NCBI RefSeq assembly: GCF_001613365.1
Contig: NZ_BDCF01000031.1
Coordinates: 25,422-89,421 of the forward strand
DNA length: 64,000 nt
Direction: 5' to 3'
Source of the DNA: Nocardia xishanensis NBRC 101358
GTDB lineage: Bacteria > Actinomycetota > Actinomycetes > Mycobacteriales > Mycobacteriaceae
Below the pieces are notes generated by a model. It worked only from the letters and a program-made list of their open reading frames with translations. It was not told where the DNA came from and did not search any database. Shown in pieces: positions 42,301 to 48,267 of this stretch; position 1 is the first letter of the stretch, and each line of letters begins with the position of its first letter. Made by a program: the position numbers and the translations under genes.

Positions 42301-43043
42301 CCGAGACCGGGCGCGGGCGCTTCCTCGATCACCTTCTGGTTGCGCCGCTGCAACGAGCAGTCCCTGGTGCCGAGGCTGACCACCCGGCCGTGGCCATCGC
42401 CGAACAGTTGCACCTCGACGTGCCTGGCGCGCGCCACGAAACGCTCCAGGAAGACTCCCGTCGACGAGAAGTTCGTCGCGGCCAGGCGCTGCACCCGGAG
42501 GTAGGCCGCGCGGAGTTCGTCCGCGGTGAAACAGCTCTGCATGCCGATGCCGCCACCGCCGCCGACCGCCTTGAGCATCACCGGGAAGCCGATCCGCTCC
42601 GCCTCGGCCACCGCGTGCTCGGCCGAATCCAGCAGACCGCTGCCGGGAATCAGCGGAACGCCGACTCGTTTCGCGGTCTCGCGTGCGGTGTGCTTGTCGC
42701 CGAAGATCCGTAGCTGCGCCGGTGTAGGGCCGACGAACGCGATGTCAGCTTCGGCCACGGCCGTCGCGAAATCGGCGTTTTCCGAGAGGAATCCGTAACC
42801 GGGGTGGATCGCGCCCGCGCCGGTCGACAAGGCCGCTTCGATCACCAGGTCGGCGCGCAGATACGACTCGGCGGCCTGTGCCGAGCCGAGACGCACCGCG
42901 GCATCGGCGAATTCGACATGCGGCGCGGCGGCGTCCGCGTCGGAGTAGACGGCGACGGTCTTCAGGCCGAGCGCTTTCGCGGTGCGCAGCACCCTGACCG
43001 CGATCTCGCCGCGATTGGCGACGAGCACAGTATCGAAATCCAC
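39363..43043 (-). CDS. uca: Urea carboxylase (biotin-dependent)
   Basis: The 1,226-residue protein carboxylates urea to allophanate with ATP and bicarbonate. Domain order: biotin carboxylase (VLVANRGEIAVRVLRTAKAL, ATP loop KAVGGGGGIGMQSCF, residues ~1-450), carboxyltransferase halves related to KipA and KipI (~470-1050, for example PGRIGLWEVGIPPSGPMDDL and GGKYLCVYGMASPGGYQLIG), and a C-terminal biotinyl domain with the biotin lysine in AILEAMKLELPVHSPG. With AtzF next door and no carboxyguanidine deiminase genes, urea rather than guanidine is the likely substrate, though the two enzymes are close relatives. No urease genes are visible here. The GntR gene upstream probably controls it. Confidence 0.94.
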   Translation of the reverse strand: MDFDTVLVANRGEIAVRVLRTAKALGLKTVAVYSDADAAAPHVEFADAAVRLGSAQAAESYLRADLVIEAALSTGAGAIHPGYGFLSENADFATAVAEADIAFVGPTPAQLRIFGDKHTARETAKRVGVPLIPGSGLLDSAEHAVAEAERIGFPVMLKAVGGGGGIGMQSCFTADELRAAYLRVQRLAATNFSSTGVFLERFVARARHVEVQLFGDGHGRVVSLGTRDCSLQRRNQKVIEEAPAPGLGAELTEELLTASRQLARSVGYRSAGTVEFVYDSERGAASFLEMNTRLQVEHPVTEAITGVDLVEWMLRLAGGDAGMLDGLPETGPAQSGWAVEARVYAEDPGQDYRPSAGLVTAAEFPSDVRVDTWVSTGTEVSPYYDPLLAKVIVAAPTRDAALDTLADALAATRIHGVQTNIAQLRAAATNSQVRAAAHGTGTLADIHPAATRIDVLRGGTMTTIQDLPGRIGLWEVGIPPSGPMDDLSFTGANTAVGNPPGLPALECTLQGPRLRFAAATVICVTGAQAPITIDDARVPMWEPITVPAGAVLDIGAPTDTGLRTYLAVRGGLDAPLYHGSAATFTLGGFGGITGKAVAAGDVLHVVTGGTGVGRFAAAPGESTATSEPAAPRGGLAADLSKPSATPMRPEFTHDWELAVGIGPQTAPAYFTDADMAQFVAHPWRVGSHANRTGIRLEGPKPTWSRADGGEAGLHPSNLHDNPYSVGALNVSGDTPILLGPDGPSLGGFACPLTVVSAHRWKLGQLRPGDTVRFVPVEDAEATALRRSDDRRAKATVSRARDAIGDRGVLGAEPGDADRPRVTYLRGGDDNILIEYGEMVLDLGLRMRVHALAEALAAAGLPGIVDVTPGVRSLHIHFDPDVLAQHRLLGTLAELEAELPATHDLVVPSRTIRLPLSFDDPSIAEAIDRYRSGVRDTAPWLPSNTEFIRRINGLDSVEQVRDTVFDAEYLILGLGDVYLGAPLAVPLDPRHRLVTTKYNPARTWTPADAVGIGGKYLCVYGMASPGGYQLIGRTVPIWSSYRQAAPFEPGTPWLFRFFDRIVWEPVSPEELLEHRAAAAAGRFDAEVGEGTFALADHLRLLTENAAAIAEFEERQAAAFEAEKRAWHAAGEFERTVTAPAPPEPVADPLAGLPAGATVVTAPMIGNVWRVEVEEGQRLDAGTPVAILEAMKLELPVHSPGAGTVLRVLTAPGAKVAPGTPLAVIGVD

Positions 43044-43054
43044 CGTGAGGCTCC

Positions 43055-43762
43055 CTATTCAGTTGCGAGCGACATCGCGGTGATGGCGCGGGTGACCCGC
43101 TCCAGAACGACGTCGAGTGATTCCCCGATGTGGGTGTGCAGCAGGCGATAAGCCAGCGACAGATCCTCGGCGAGCACCGCGTCGAGGATCGCGAGGTGCT
43201 CGGTGATGGTGGTTTCGATCCGGTTGTTGACCATGAAGTCGTACATGCGCACGTGCCGGATACGGGAGTTCACCGATTTCAGCGCGCGCACCAGTTCGGC
43301 GTTGCCCGCCGCGGCGAGCAGCGTGACGTGGAATTCCTCGTCGCGCACCACGAAACCCGGCTCCTGCTCCGGCGGATCGGCTTGCAACTCGAGCCAGCTC
43401 GCCCGCTCGGCCTCCAGCAGCGCGCGGTCGTGGCGCACCTCGGGATTGCCGATGGCGCGCTGAATACCGCCGAGCTCCAGCGTGATTCGCAATTCGTAGA
43501 GGTCGCGAATCAGTGGGATGCTCGGCCGCACGGGGCTGAAGCCGTACTCCTCGCGGCGCAACAGCCCGTCCGAACACAGCACGGTGAGCGCCTCGCGAAT
43601 AGGCGTGCGCGAAATACCGAAGCGCGCGGACAGTTTCGGCTCGGTGAGCCGCTCCCCGAACTTGATGTCACCGTTCATCAGCTCATCGCGCAACGTCGTA
43701 TAGACCACGTCGCGCAACGGCCGTCCCGCTGCATCGGCCAGCGTGGCCACCCGTGTCGACAT
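43055..43762 (-). CDS. GntR-family (FCD) regulator of the urea degradation operon
   Basis: From ATG 43762 the protein is 235 residues. The winged helix reads LRDVVYTTLRDELMNGDIKF, then LTEPKLSARFGISRTPIREA and LLRREEYGFSPVRPS. The FCD effector domain follows, with ELRITLELGGIQRAI and metal-type histidines in DEEFHVTLLAAAGN and TITEHLAILDAVL. It precedes urea carboxylase by 11 bp on the same strand, so it is autoregulated with the operon. An operator-like GCGTATACACG abuts its start codon. In-frame upstream starts (to 43834) would add residues lacking domain support. Confidence 0.92.
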   Translation of the reverse strand: MSTRVATLADAAGRPLRDVVYTTLRDELMNGDIKFGERLTEPKLSARFGISRTPIREALTVLCSDGLLRREEYGFSPVRPSIPLIRDLYELRITLELGGIQRAIGNPEVRHDRALLEAERASWLELQADPPEQEPGFVVRDEEFHVTLLAAAGNAELVRALKSVNSRIRHVRMYDFMVNNRIETTITEHLAILDAVLAEDLSLAYRLLHTHIGESLDVVLERVTRAITAMSLATE

Positions 43763-43763
43763 G

Positions 43764-43774
43764 CGTGTATACGC
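43764..43774 (-). promoter_or_regulatory. Candidate GntR operator at the operon start
   Basis: GCGTATACACG (minus strand) lies one base upstream of the GntR start codon and contains the palindrome GTATAC. An identical copy is at 37575-37585. Position and sequence suit autorepression by an FCD GntR protein on a short-leader or leaderless message. Confidence 0.5.
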
Positions 43775-44154
43775 TATGGACCTCGCGTTTCGGCCATGTG
43801 TCCGCAAGTTATCAAGCGGTAAGCGTCTCCTCACCGCGCCCTCCGCCCACCCTACCGCCGGTCACTCCAGCGCCGGCTCACCCGGAACCCGTGATCGGCG
43901 GGCATACCCTCGAGCACAATCGTCGGGCTATCGCCCCGCATCGAGATTGGAGTTCACCATCCGTGCGGATGGGATAGGAGGAGACTGCAACAGCGGGCTA
44001 CACGGGGTTTGGTTGGCCGTCATATCGGGCGCCGATGCTTGGGATAGCCCCGGTACCGGGACGATGCTGTCCCTCATCGGCATGCCGGCCTTGTGCGCCT
44101 TCAGCCGGCTGTCCCGGCGCCGGGGCGCCGACCTGTTGTCGCTGGGAGGAAGCC
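43775..44154. other. Intergenic stretch without a recognised gene
   Basis: The 380 bp between the GntR gene and the small membrane protein gene contain open frames but none with family features. An AGGAGGAG sequence near 43978-43985 has no start codon at proper distance. Several GC-rich inverted repeats near 44086-44140 (CAGCCGGCTG, GGCGCCGGGGCGCC) could structure the leader of the next gene. Confidence 0.4.
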
Positions 44155-44439
44155 ATGAATGCCTCCGTGTTCTTCGCATTGCTGGCCTTGGTGTGCGGGC
44201 TGCTCGCGGTGATCGCCGCGACCGTCTGGTGGCCGGTGCCGGGCGAGCCGCCGGGCGGTGAATCGCCGCTGGGCGACGCCGAACGGCGTGGCCTGACGGA
44301 CAGCTCGACTCGACAAGGTGCCGTCAGGACCGAGCGCGCGCGTCATCAGCGCCTCGCCGGTCGCCTCGATACCAACGCCGGTGCCGTACCGCGTGGCGCT
44401 GTCGAGGCCGACGCTCGGGTAGTGCGTCGGATGGCCTAG
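44155..44439 (+). CDS. Small membrane protein, 94 aa
   Basis: The ATG at 44155 is preceded by GGGAGGAAGCC, a strong ribosome site. The protein starts with one hydrophobic helix, MNASVFFALLALVCGLLAVI, followed by AATVWWPVPGEPPGGESPLG and a basic, Ala/Arg-rich tail (TERARHQRLAGRLDTNAGAV). It could be a single-pass membrane protein or a long signal peptide without a clear cleavage site. I do not recognise a family. Longer versions starting further upstream lack a ribosome site. Confidence 0.55.
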   Translation: MNASVFFALLALVCGLLAVIAATVWWPVPGEPPGGESPLGDAERRGLTDSSTRQGAVRTERARHQRLAGRLDTNAGAVPRGAVEADARVVRRMA

Positions 44440-44535
44440 CGCCACGCGGCGCGCGCGGATATTGCTGTCCCGCGAGCCCCGATGAGCTCGCCGCACACGC
44501 GCCTCGAAGGATCAGGTCCACGATCGAATAAAGAA

Positions 44536-44569
44536 AGGGCCCCTGGCCGGAATACCGGTCAGGGGCCCT
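44536..44569 (-). terminator. Terminator of the tRNA-Pro gene
   Basis: A 15-bp stem (one wobble) pairs 44536-44550 with 44555-44569 around AATA. On the minus strand it is followed by TTCTTTATT, a good T-rich tail, 21 bp after the tRNA. Confidence 0.88.
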
Positions 44570-44589
44570 GTCGTGTCTCAACCACACGA

Positions 44590-44664
<75 letters not shown>

Positions 44665-44733
44665 TGAAGCGAACCTGGAGTAGCTTACAACAGGGAAGGT
44701 CCAGACGTTAAACCCGCAGGTCAATCGGGTGAA

Positions 44734-46437
44734 TCAGCTTTCGAAGGAGCGGACGCTGCGGAAGATCCGCTTGGCGGACTCCGAGTCGACCGCGTTCGGG
44801 ACGCCGGTGTCGGCGGCGATCACCATGACGAAGCTGCCGATGTCGGCGGAGGTGGCGAAGGTGTACACCGAGTACTCGGTGGCGCAGCCCGGCTTGGCGT
44901 CGGTGATGGCGCCCCTGGTCTCCACGAACGTGCCGTGCTGGGCGCCGTCGAGCGATTCCAGCGGCTGCGGGGCGCCGGGAATGCCGCCGCCGGGCGAATT
45001 GGAGTACGCGATCTTCGCCGTCTTCGTGCCGAGCTCGGTGGCGGCGCCAACGGTATCGGTGTTGTCCGAGCCGGTGACGAATGCCACGGTGCGCGTCGAT
45101 CCCTGGCAGTAGTTCTTGCCCTCGGTGGCGTACCCTTTGCCGCCGACCGTGTTGGGCGGCTTGCCGAACCCGCCCGAGGCGCCTGGATCGCCGACGGTCC
45201 AGTCGGCGGGCACGTCGTACGCGGCGGCGCTGTCGGGTACGACGACGACCTGGTACCCAGGCACCACCGGCGGCCCCGGCTGCGCCGCCTGCCGCCGCGC
45301 CGGGGCCCTCGTTCCGGCGGAGGTGGTCAACGCGCTCACCATCGACGGCGTCCCGTCCGCACTGGCCTCGTCCGTGCCTCCCGCGACCACCACGGCTACC
45401 GCGCCCGCGACCAGAACCGTCGCCGCGACGCCGATACCGAGCCATGCACGGCCGCCCGCCGTACGCGGCGGGTCCATCAGTCGCGGTTCGATCCAGAAGT
45501 CTCCCGGCGCGCTACCGACCGCTCCCATCGGCTCCGCCCACCCGCTGGACGCGCCGTAGTTCTGATTCGCTGCGGGGATCCCACCGAACTGCAGGGCACC
45601 GTGCCCGGTCAGTTCCCGCGCGTGCGATCCACCTGCGTAGCCCGCCTGTGTCGTGCCGGTGCCGAACTGCGCGGTGCCTGCGGCCTGCGCCGCGCTCGTG
45701 GCTACGTGTGTCGTGCCTGTGGCGGGCTGCGCTGTGCCGGTTGGGGCCTGTGTTGTGTCGGTGGCGGGCTGCGCCGTGCCGGTTGGGGCCTGTGTTGTGT
45801 CGGTGGCGGGCTGCGCCGCGCCCGTCGGGATTTGTATCGTGCCTGTGGCGGCCTGTGCCATCCCTGTAGCGACCTTCGCCGCGCCCGTGGCGGCCTGTGT
45901 TGTGCCGGTGGCGAACTGCGCCGCGTCCGTTGGGATTTGTGTCGTGCCCGTGGCGAACTGCGTCGTGCCTGTAGCAACATGCGCGGTCCCTGTAGCAACC
46001 TGCACTGTGCCCGTGGCGACCTGTGTCGAGCCTGTAGCCACCTGTGTCGTGCCGGTGGCGATCTGTGTCGCGCCTGTAGCGACCTGCGTCGAGCCTGTGG
46101 GGAAAGGCGCCGTGCCCGTGGCGATCTGTGTCGTGCCCCTAGGGAAAGGCGCCGTGCCCGTCGGGGCCTGCGCCGAGCCCGTAACCGCCTGCGCCGCGCC
46201 CCCGGCGAACTGCGCATTCGCAGCGACTTCGTCTCGGGCATAGAGACTTTGCTGCCGAGCCATGGCAGCGTGGTGGACCGGATGCGCCGATCCGGTCATG
46301 GACGGATCAGGCGAAAACTGGGTGGCGGCTGGAAGATTCGGCGCGGACGTGCCGTCGAACTCCGAGGCGGCGGCGCGCACCGGTGCGCCGGGTATGCCGC
46401 CGGCGGCGGTGCGTGGTTCGTCGAATCCTCTGCTCAA
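44734..46437 (-). CDS. Membrane protein with 24 heptapeptide repeats and an exported C-terminal domain
   Basis: The TTG at 46435-46437 follows AGGGGACGA and gives 567 residues. Residues 86-253 are 24 uninterrupted heptads of T-G-(T/S/A)-x-Q-x-(A/P) type, for example TGTTQVATGSTQVA. A single membrane helix lies near 331-353 (AWLGIGVAATVLVAGAVAVV), with basic residues before it, so the repeats face the cytosol. The C-terminal ~210 residues form an extracellular domain with two cysteines (C444, C518), including YDVPADWTVGDP and RSFES at the end. This domain pattern recurs in Nocardia-type hypothetical proteins. Function is unknown. The gene sits between tRNA-Pro and a phosphoesterase. Confidence 0.75.
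   Translation of the reverse strand: MSRGFDEPRTAAGGIPGAPVRAAASEFDGTSAPNLPAATQFSPDPSMTGSAHPVHHAAMARQQSLYARDEVAANAQFAGGAAQAVTGSAQAPTGTAPFPRGTTQIATGTAPFPTGSTQVATGATQIATGTTQVATGSTQVATGTVQVATGTAHVATGTTQFATGTTQIPTDAAQFATGTTQAATGAAKVATGMAQAATGTIQIPTGAAQPATDTTQAPTGTAQPATDTTQAPTGTAQPATGTTHVATSAAQAAGTAQFGTGTTQAGYAGGSHARELTGHGALQFGGIPAANQNYGASSGWAEPMGAVGSAPGDFWIEPRLMDPPRTAGGRAWLGIGVAATVLVAGAVAVVVAGGTDEASADGTPSMVSALTTSAGTRAPARRQAAQPGPPVVPGYQVVVVPDSAAAYDVPADWTVGDPGASGGFGKPPNTVGGKGYATEGKNYCQGSTRTVAFVTGSDNTDTVGAATELGTKTAKIAYSNSPGGGIPGAPQPLESLDGAQHGTFVETRGAITDAKPGCATEYSVYTFATSADIGSFVMVIAADTGVPNAVDSESAKRIFRSVRSFES
45679..46182 (-). repeat. 24 tandem 21-bp units encoding heptads
   Basis: Exactly 504 bp (24 x 21) encode the heptads with no frame break. 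Some neighbouring units are identical in protein (TDTTQAP-TGTAQPA occurs twice), pointing to recent block duplication. The regular 21-bp period opens long frames in other phases; those lack the flanking membrane and exported domains. Confidence 0.85.
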
Positions 46438-46583
46438 AGTCGTCCCCTAGTCGACCGATTCAAGTTTCGGCACGCGACCCTACCGGGTCGGCGAAGCGCG
46501 GTCCGCGCCCGGTAAGGACGGACAAGCCTTGCGTCGGTTGGCGTGTCGAGCTGGGGAAGTGCCGAGGCCGCGGTCGCGGCCGA

Positions 46584-47546
46584 TCAGCGAGCGACGGTCT
46601 CCGAGGTCGAGAACCCGTGGTTGTTCTCGGCCGCCGGACGCTTCGGGGGAGCGGCGACGAGAGTCAGCAGGGTCGCTTCGGGTCGGCAGCAGAACCGGTA
46701 CGGCGCCCACGGCGAGGTGCCGATGCCGGCGGAGACGTGCAGCTGGGTGTGCTCGCCCCACTTCGACGGGCCCTTCACGCGCGACTTGTCGATGCCGCAG
46801 TTGGTGACCAGCGCGCCGTAGCCGGGCAGCACCAGCTGGCCGCCGTGGGTGTGGCCGGCGAGCACCAAGTCGTAGCCGTCGGCGGCGAAGCGGTCGAGCA
46901 CCCGGGGTTCGGGGGAGTGGGTGAGGCCGATGCGCAGCTCGGCCAGCGGGTTGGGGGCGCCTGCCACCGTGTCGTACCGGTCGCGCTGCAGGTGCGGGTC
47001 GTCGACGCCCGCGGTGGCGATCCGCACGCCCGCCACCTCGAGATCGCGGCGCACGTGGGTGAGATCGAGCCAGCCGCGTTCGGTGAACGCCGCGCGCAGG
47101 TCCTTCCACGGCAGCGGCGCGCCGTAGACGCGGCGGTGGTCCTTCTTGAAGTACTTCATCGGGTTCTTCGGCACCGGCGCGAAGTAATCGTTGCTGCCGA
47201 AAACGAAAAGGCCCGGGCGGGAAAGCAATCCGCCGAGGGCCTGAACCACCGCGGGCACCGACTTCTGGTGCGAGAGGTTGTCGCCGGTGTTGACCACCAG
47301 ATCGGGCTCGAGTCGATCCAGCTCGCGCAGCCATTGCTGCTTGAGCTTCTGACCGGGCATCATGTGCAGATCGCTGATGTGCAGAACACGTAGGCTCGAC
47401 GAACCGGGCGGCAGCACCGGCATGGTCGCCTCGCGCAGGACGAACGCGTTGCGCTCGATCAGCGAGGCGTAGCCGATTCCGGCTACCGCGGCCCCGGTGG
47501 CTCCCAGCGCGGTTCGGCGGACGGCGGAGGTCGAGATTACGGGCAT
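46584..47546 (-). CDS. Calcineurin-like metallophosphoesterase
   Basis: The 320-residue protein has a hydrophobic N-terminal segment (ALGATGAAVAGIGYASLIER), then the di-metal motifs LRVLHISDLHMMPG, LVVNTGDNLS, FVFGSNDYFAP and LAGHTHGGQLVLPG. The third motif is usually GNHE; here it reads GSND, as in the mycobacterial homologue next to ponA2 (Rv3683-type, from memory). It is probably membrane-attached, acting on a phosphodiester outside or at the membrane. It is divergent from the YqeY gene. The gene order phosphoesterase, ponA2, whiB4 is conserved in mycobacteria. Confidence 0.92.
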   Translation of the reverse strand: MPVISTSAVRRTALGATGAAVAGIGYASLIERNAFVLREATMPVLPPGSSSLRVLHISDLHMMPGQKLKQQWLRELDRLEPDLVVNTGDNLSHQKSVPAVVQALGGLLSRPGLFVFGSNDYFAPVPKNPMKYFKKDHRRVYGAPLPWKDLRAAFTERGWLDLTHVRRDLEVAGVRIATAGVDDPHLQRDRYDTVAGAPNPLAELRIGLTHSPEPRVLDRFAADGYDLVLAGHTHGGQLVLPGYGALVTNCGIDKSRVKGPSKWGEHTQLHVSAGIGTSPWAPYRFCCRPEATLLTLVAAPPKRPAAENNHGFSTSETVAR

Positions 47547-47735
47547 TTGCCCAGCATAGGTGAGGCTGACTCAGAACGCCGAGTGTGTTTCCGCACAGGC
47601 CATCGGGCTCACTCGCGCCGGGCGGCGCCGAATCGTCCCGGCGGGTCCGCGAGCTGCGATCTTCCCCGTTCGCCCGCGCGACGCCGGGGTGAAATGTGGT
47701 GGGCCCCGGGACGGCGACCGGCTACCGTGTGCCTC

Positions 47736-48200
47736 ATGTCGGAACTCAAAGATCGGCTGCGGACGGACATGACCGCCGCGATGAAAGCCAAGGACACGCT
47801 GCGCCTCGCGACGTTGCGCATGCTGCTGGCCGCGATCCAGAACGCCGAGGTCGCGGGCGCGGAGGCGCGTGAACTCTCCGACGCCGACGTGATCGCGGTG
47901 CTGCAGAAGGAAGCGAAGAAACGCAACGAGTCGGCCGAGGTCTACACCCAGGCCGGTCGCGGCGAGCTCGCCGCCAACGAACACGCCGAGGCCAGGATCA
48001 TCGACGAGTACCTGCCGACCCAGCTGACCGAGGCCGAGATCGCCGATCTGGCCGACACCGCCATCGCCCAGGTCGCCGAGGAATTGGGCGAACGCCCTGG
48101 CATGCGCCAGATGGGCCAGGTCATGAAGATCGCCACCGCGCTGGCCGAGGGCAAGGCCGACGGCTCGCGGATCTCCGCGGCCGTGAAAGCCCGGCTCTGA
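47736..48200 (+). CDS. GatB/YqeY domain protein
   Basis: From ATG 47736 the protein is 154 residues. It begins MSELKDRLRTDMTAAMKAKD and contains LRLATLRMLLAAIQNAEVAG, QKEAKKRNESAEVYTQAGRG, and ARIIDEYLPTQLTEAEIADL, the YqeY signature related to the C-terminal tail of GatB. It is cytosolic, helical and tRNA-amidotransferase-like, but its role as a stand-alone protein is unclear. It is convergent with ponA2, from which a strong terminator separates it. Confidence 0.95.
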   Translation: MSELKDRLRTDMTAAMKAKDTLRLATLRMLLAAIQNAEVAGAEARELSDADVIAVLQKEAKKRNESAEVYTQAGRGELAANEHAEARIIDEYLPTQLTEAEIADLADTAIAQVAEELGERPGMRQMGQVMKIATALAEGKADGSRISAAVKARL

Positions 48201-48215
48201 ACCCTGCCCGAACCA

Positions 48216-48254
48216 GAACCGCCGACCGAGCGCAGTAGCGCCGGTCGGCGGTTC
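48216..48254 (+). terminator. Terminator after the YqeY gene
   Basis: A 13-bp perfect stem (GAACCGCCGACCG 48216-48228 with CGGTCGGCGGTTC 48242-48254) is followed by TTTTG. It probably also serves ponA2 from the other side. Confidence 0.88.
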
Positions 48255-48267
48255 TTTTGTTCATTGA

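Noticed and set aside
43044..44154. Guanidine (ykkC) riboswitch upstream of the carboxylase operon
   Set aside because: The 11-bp gap before urea carboxylase and the GntR upstream region show no ykkC-type conserved segments, and no carboxyguanidine deiminase genes exist here.
43743..44261. 172-codon plus-strand frame spanning the GntR start region and the small membrane gene
   Set aside because: It starts inside the GntR gene, has no ribosome site or family feature, and conflicts with the better supported frame from 44155.
45653..46243. A plus-strand frame across the heptad repeats (periodic Val-Pro-Val-x-x-Cys)
   Set aside because: The 21-bp period keeps every frame open. Only the minus-strand frame connects to a membrane helix and an exported domain.
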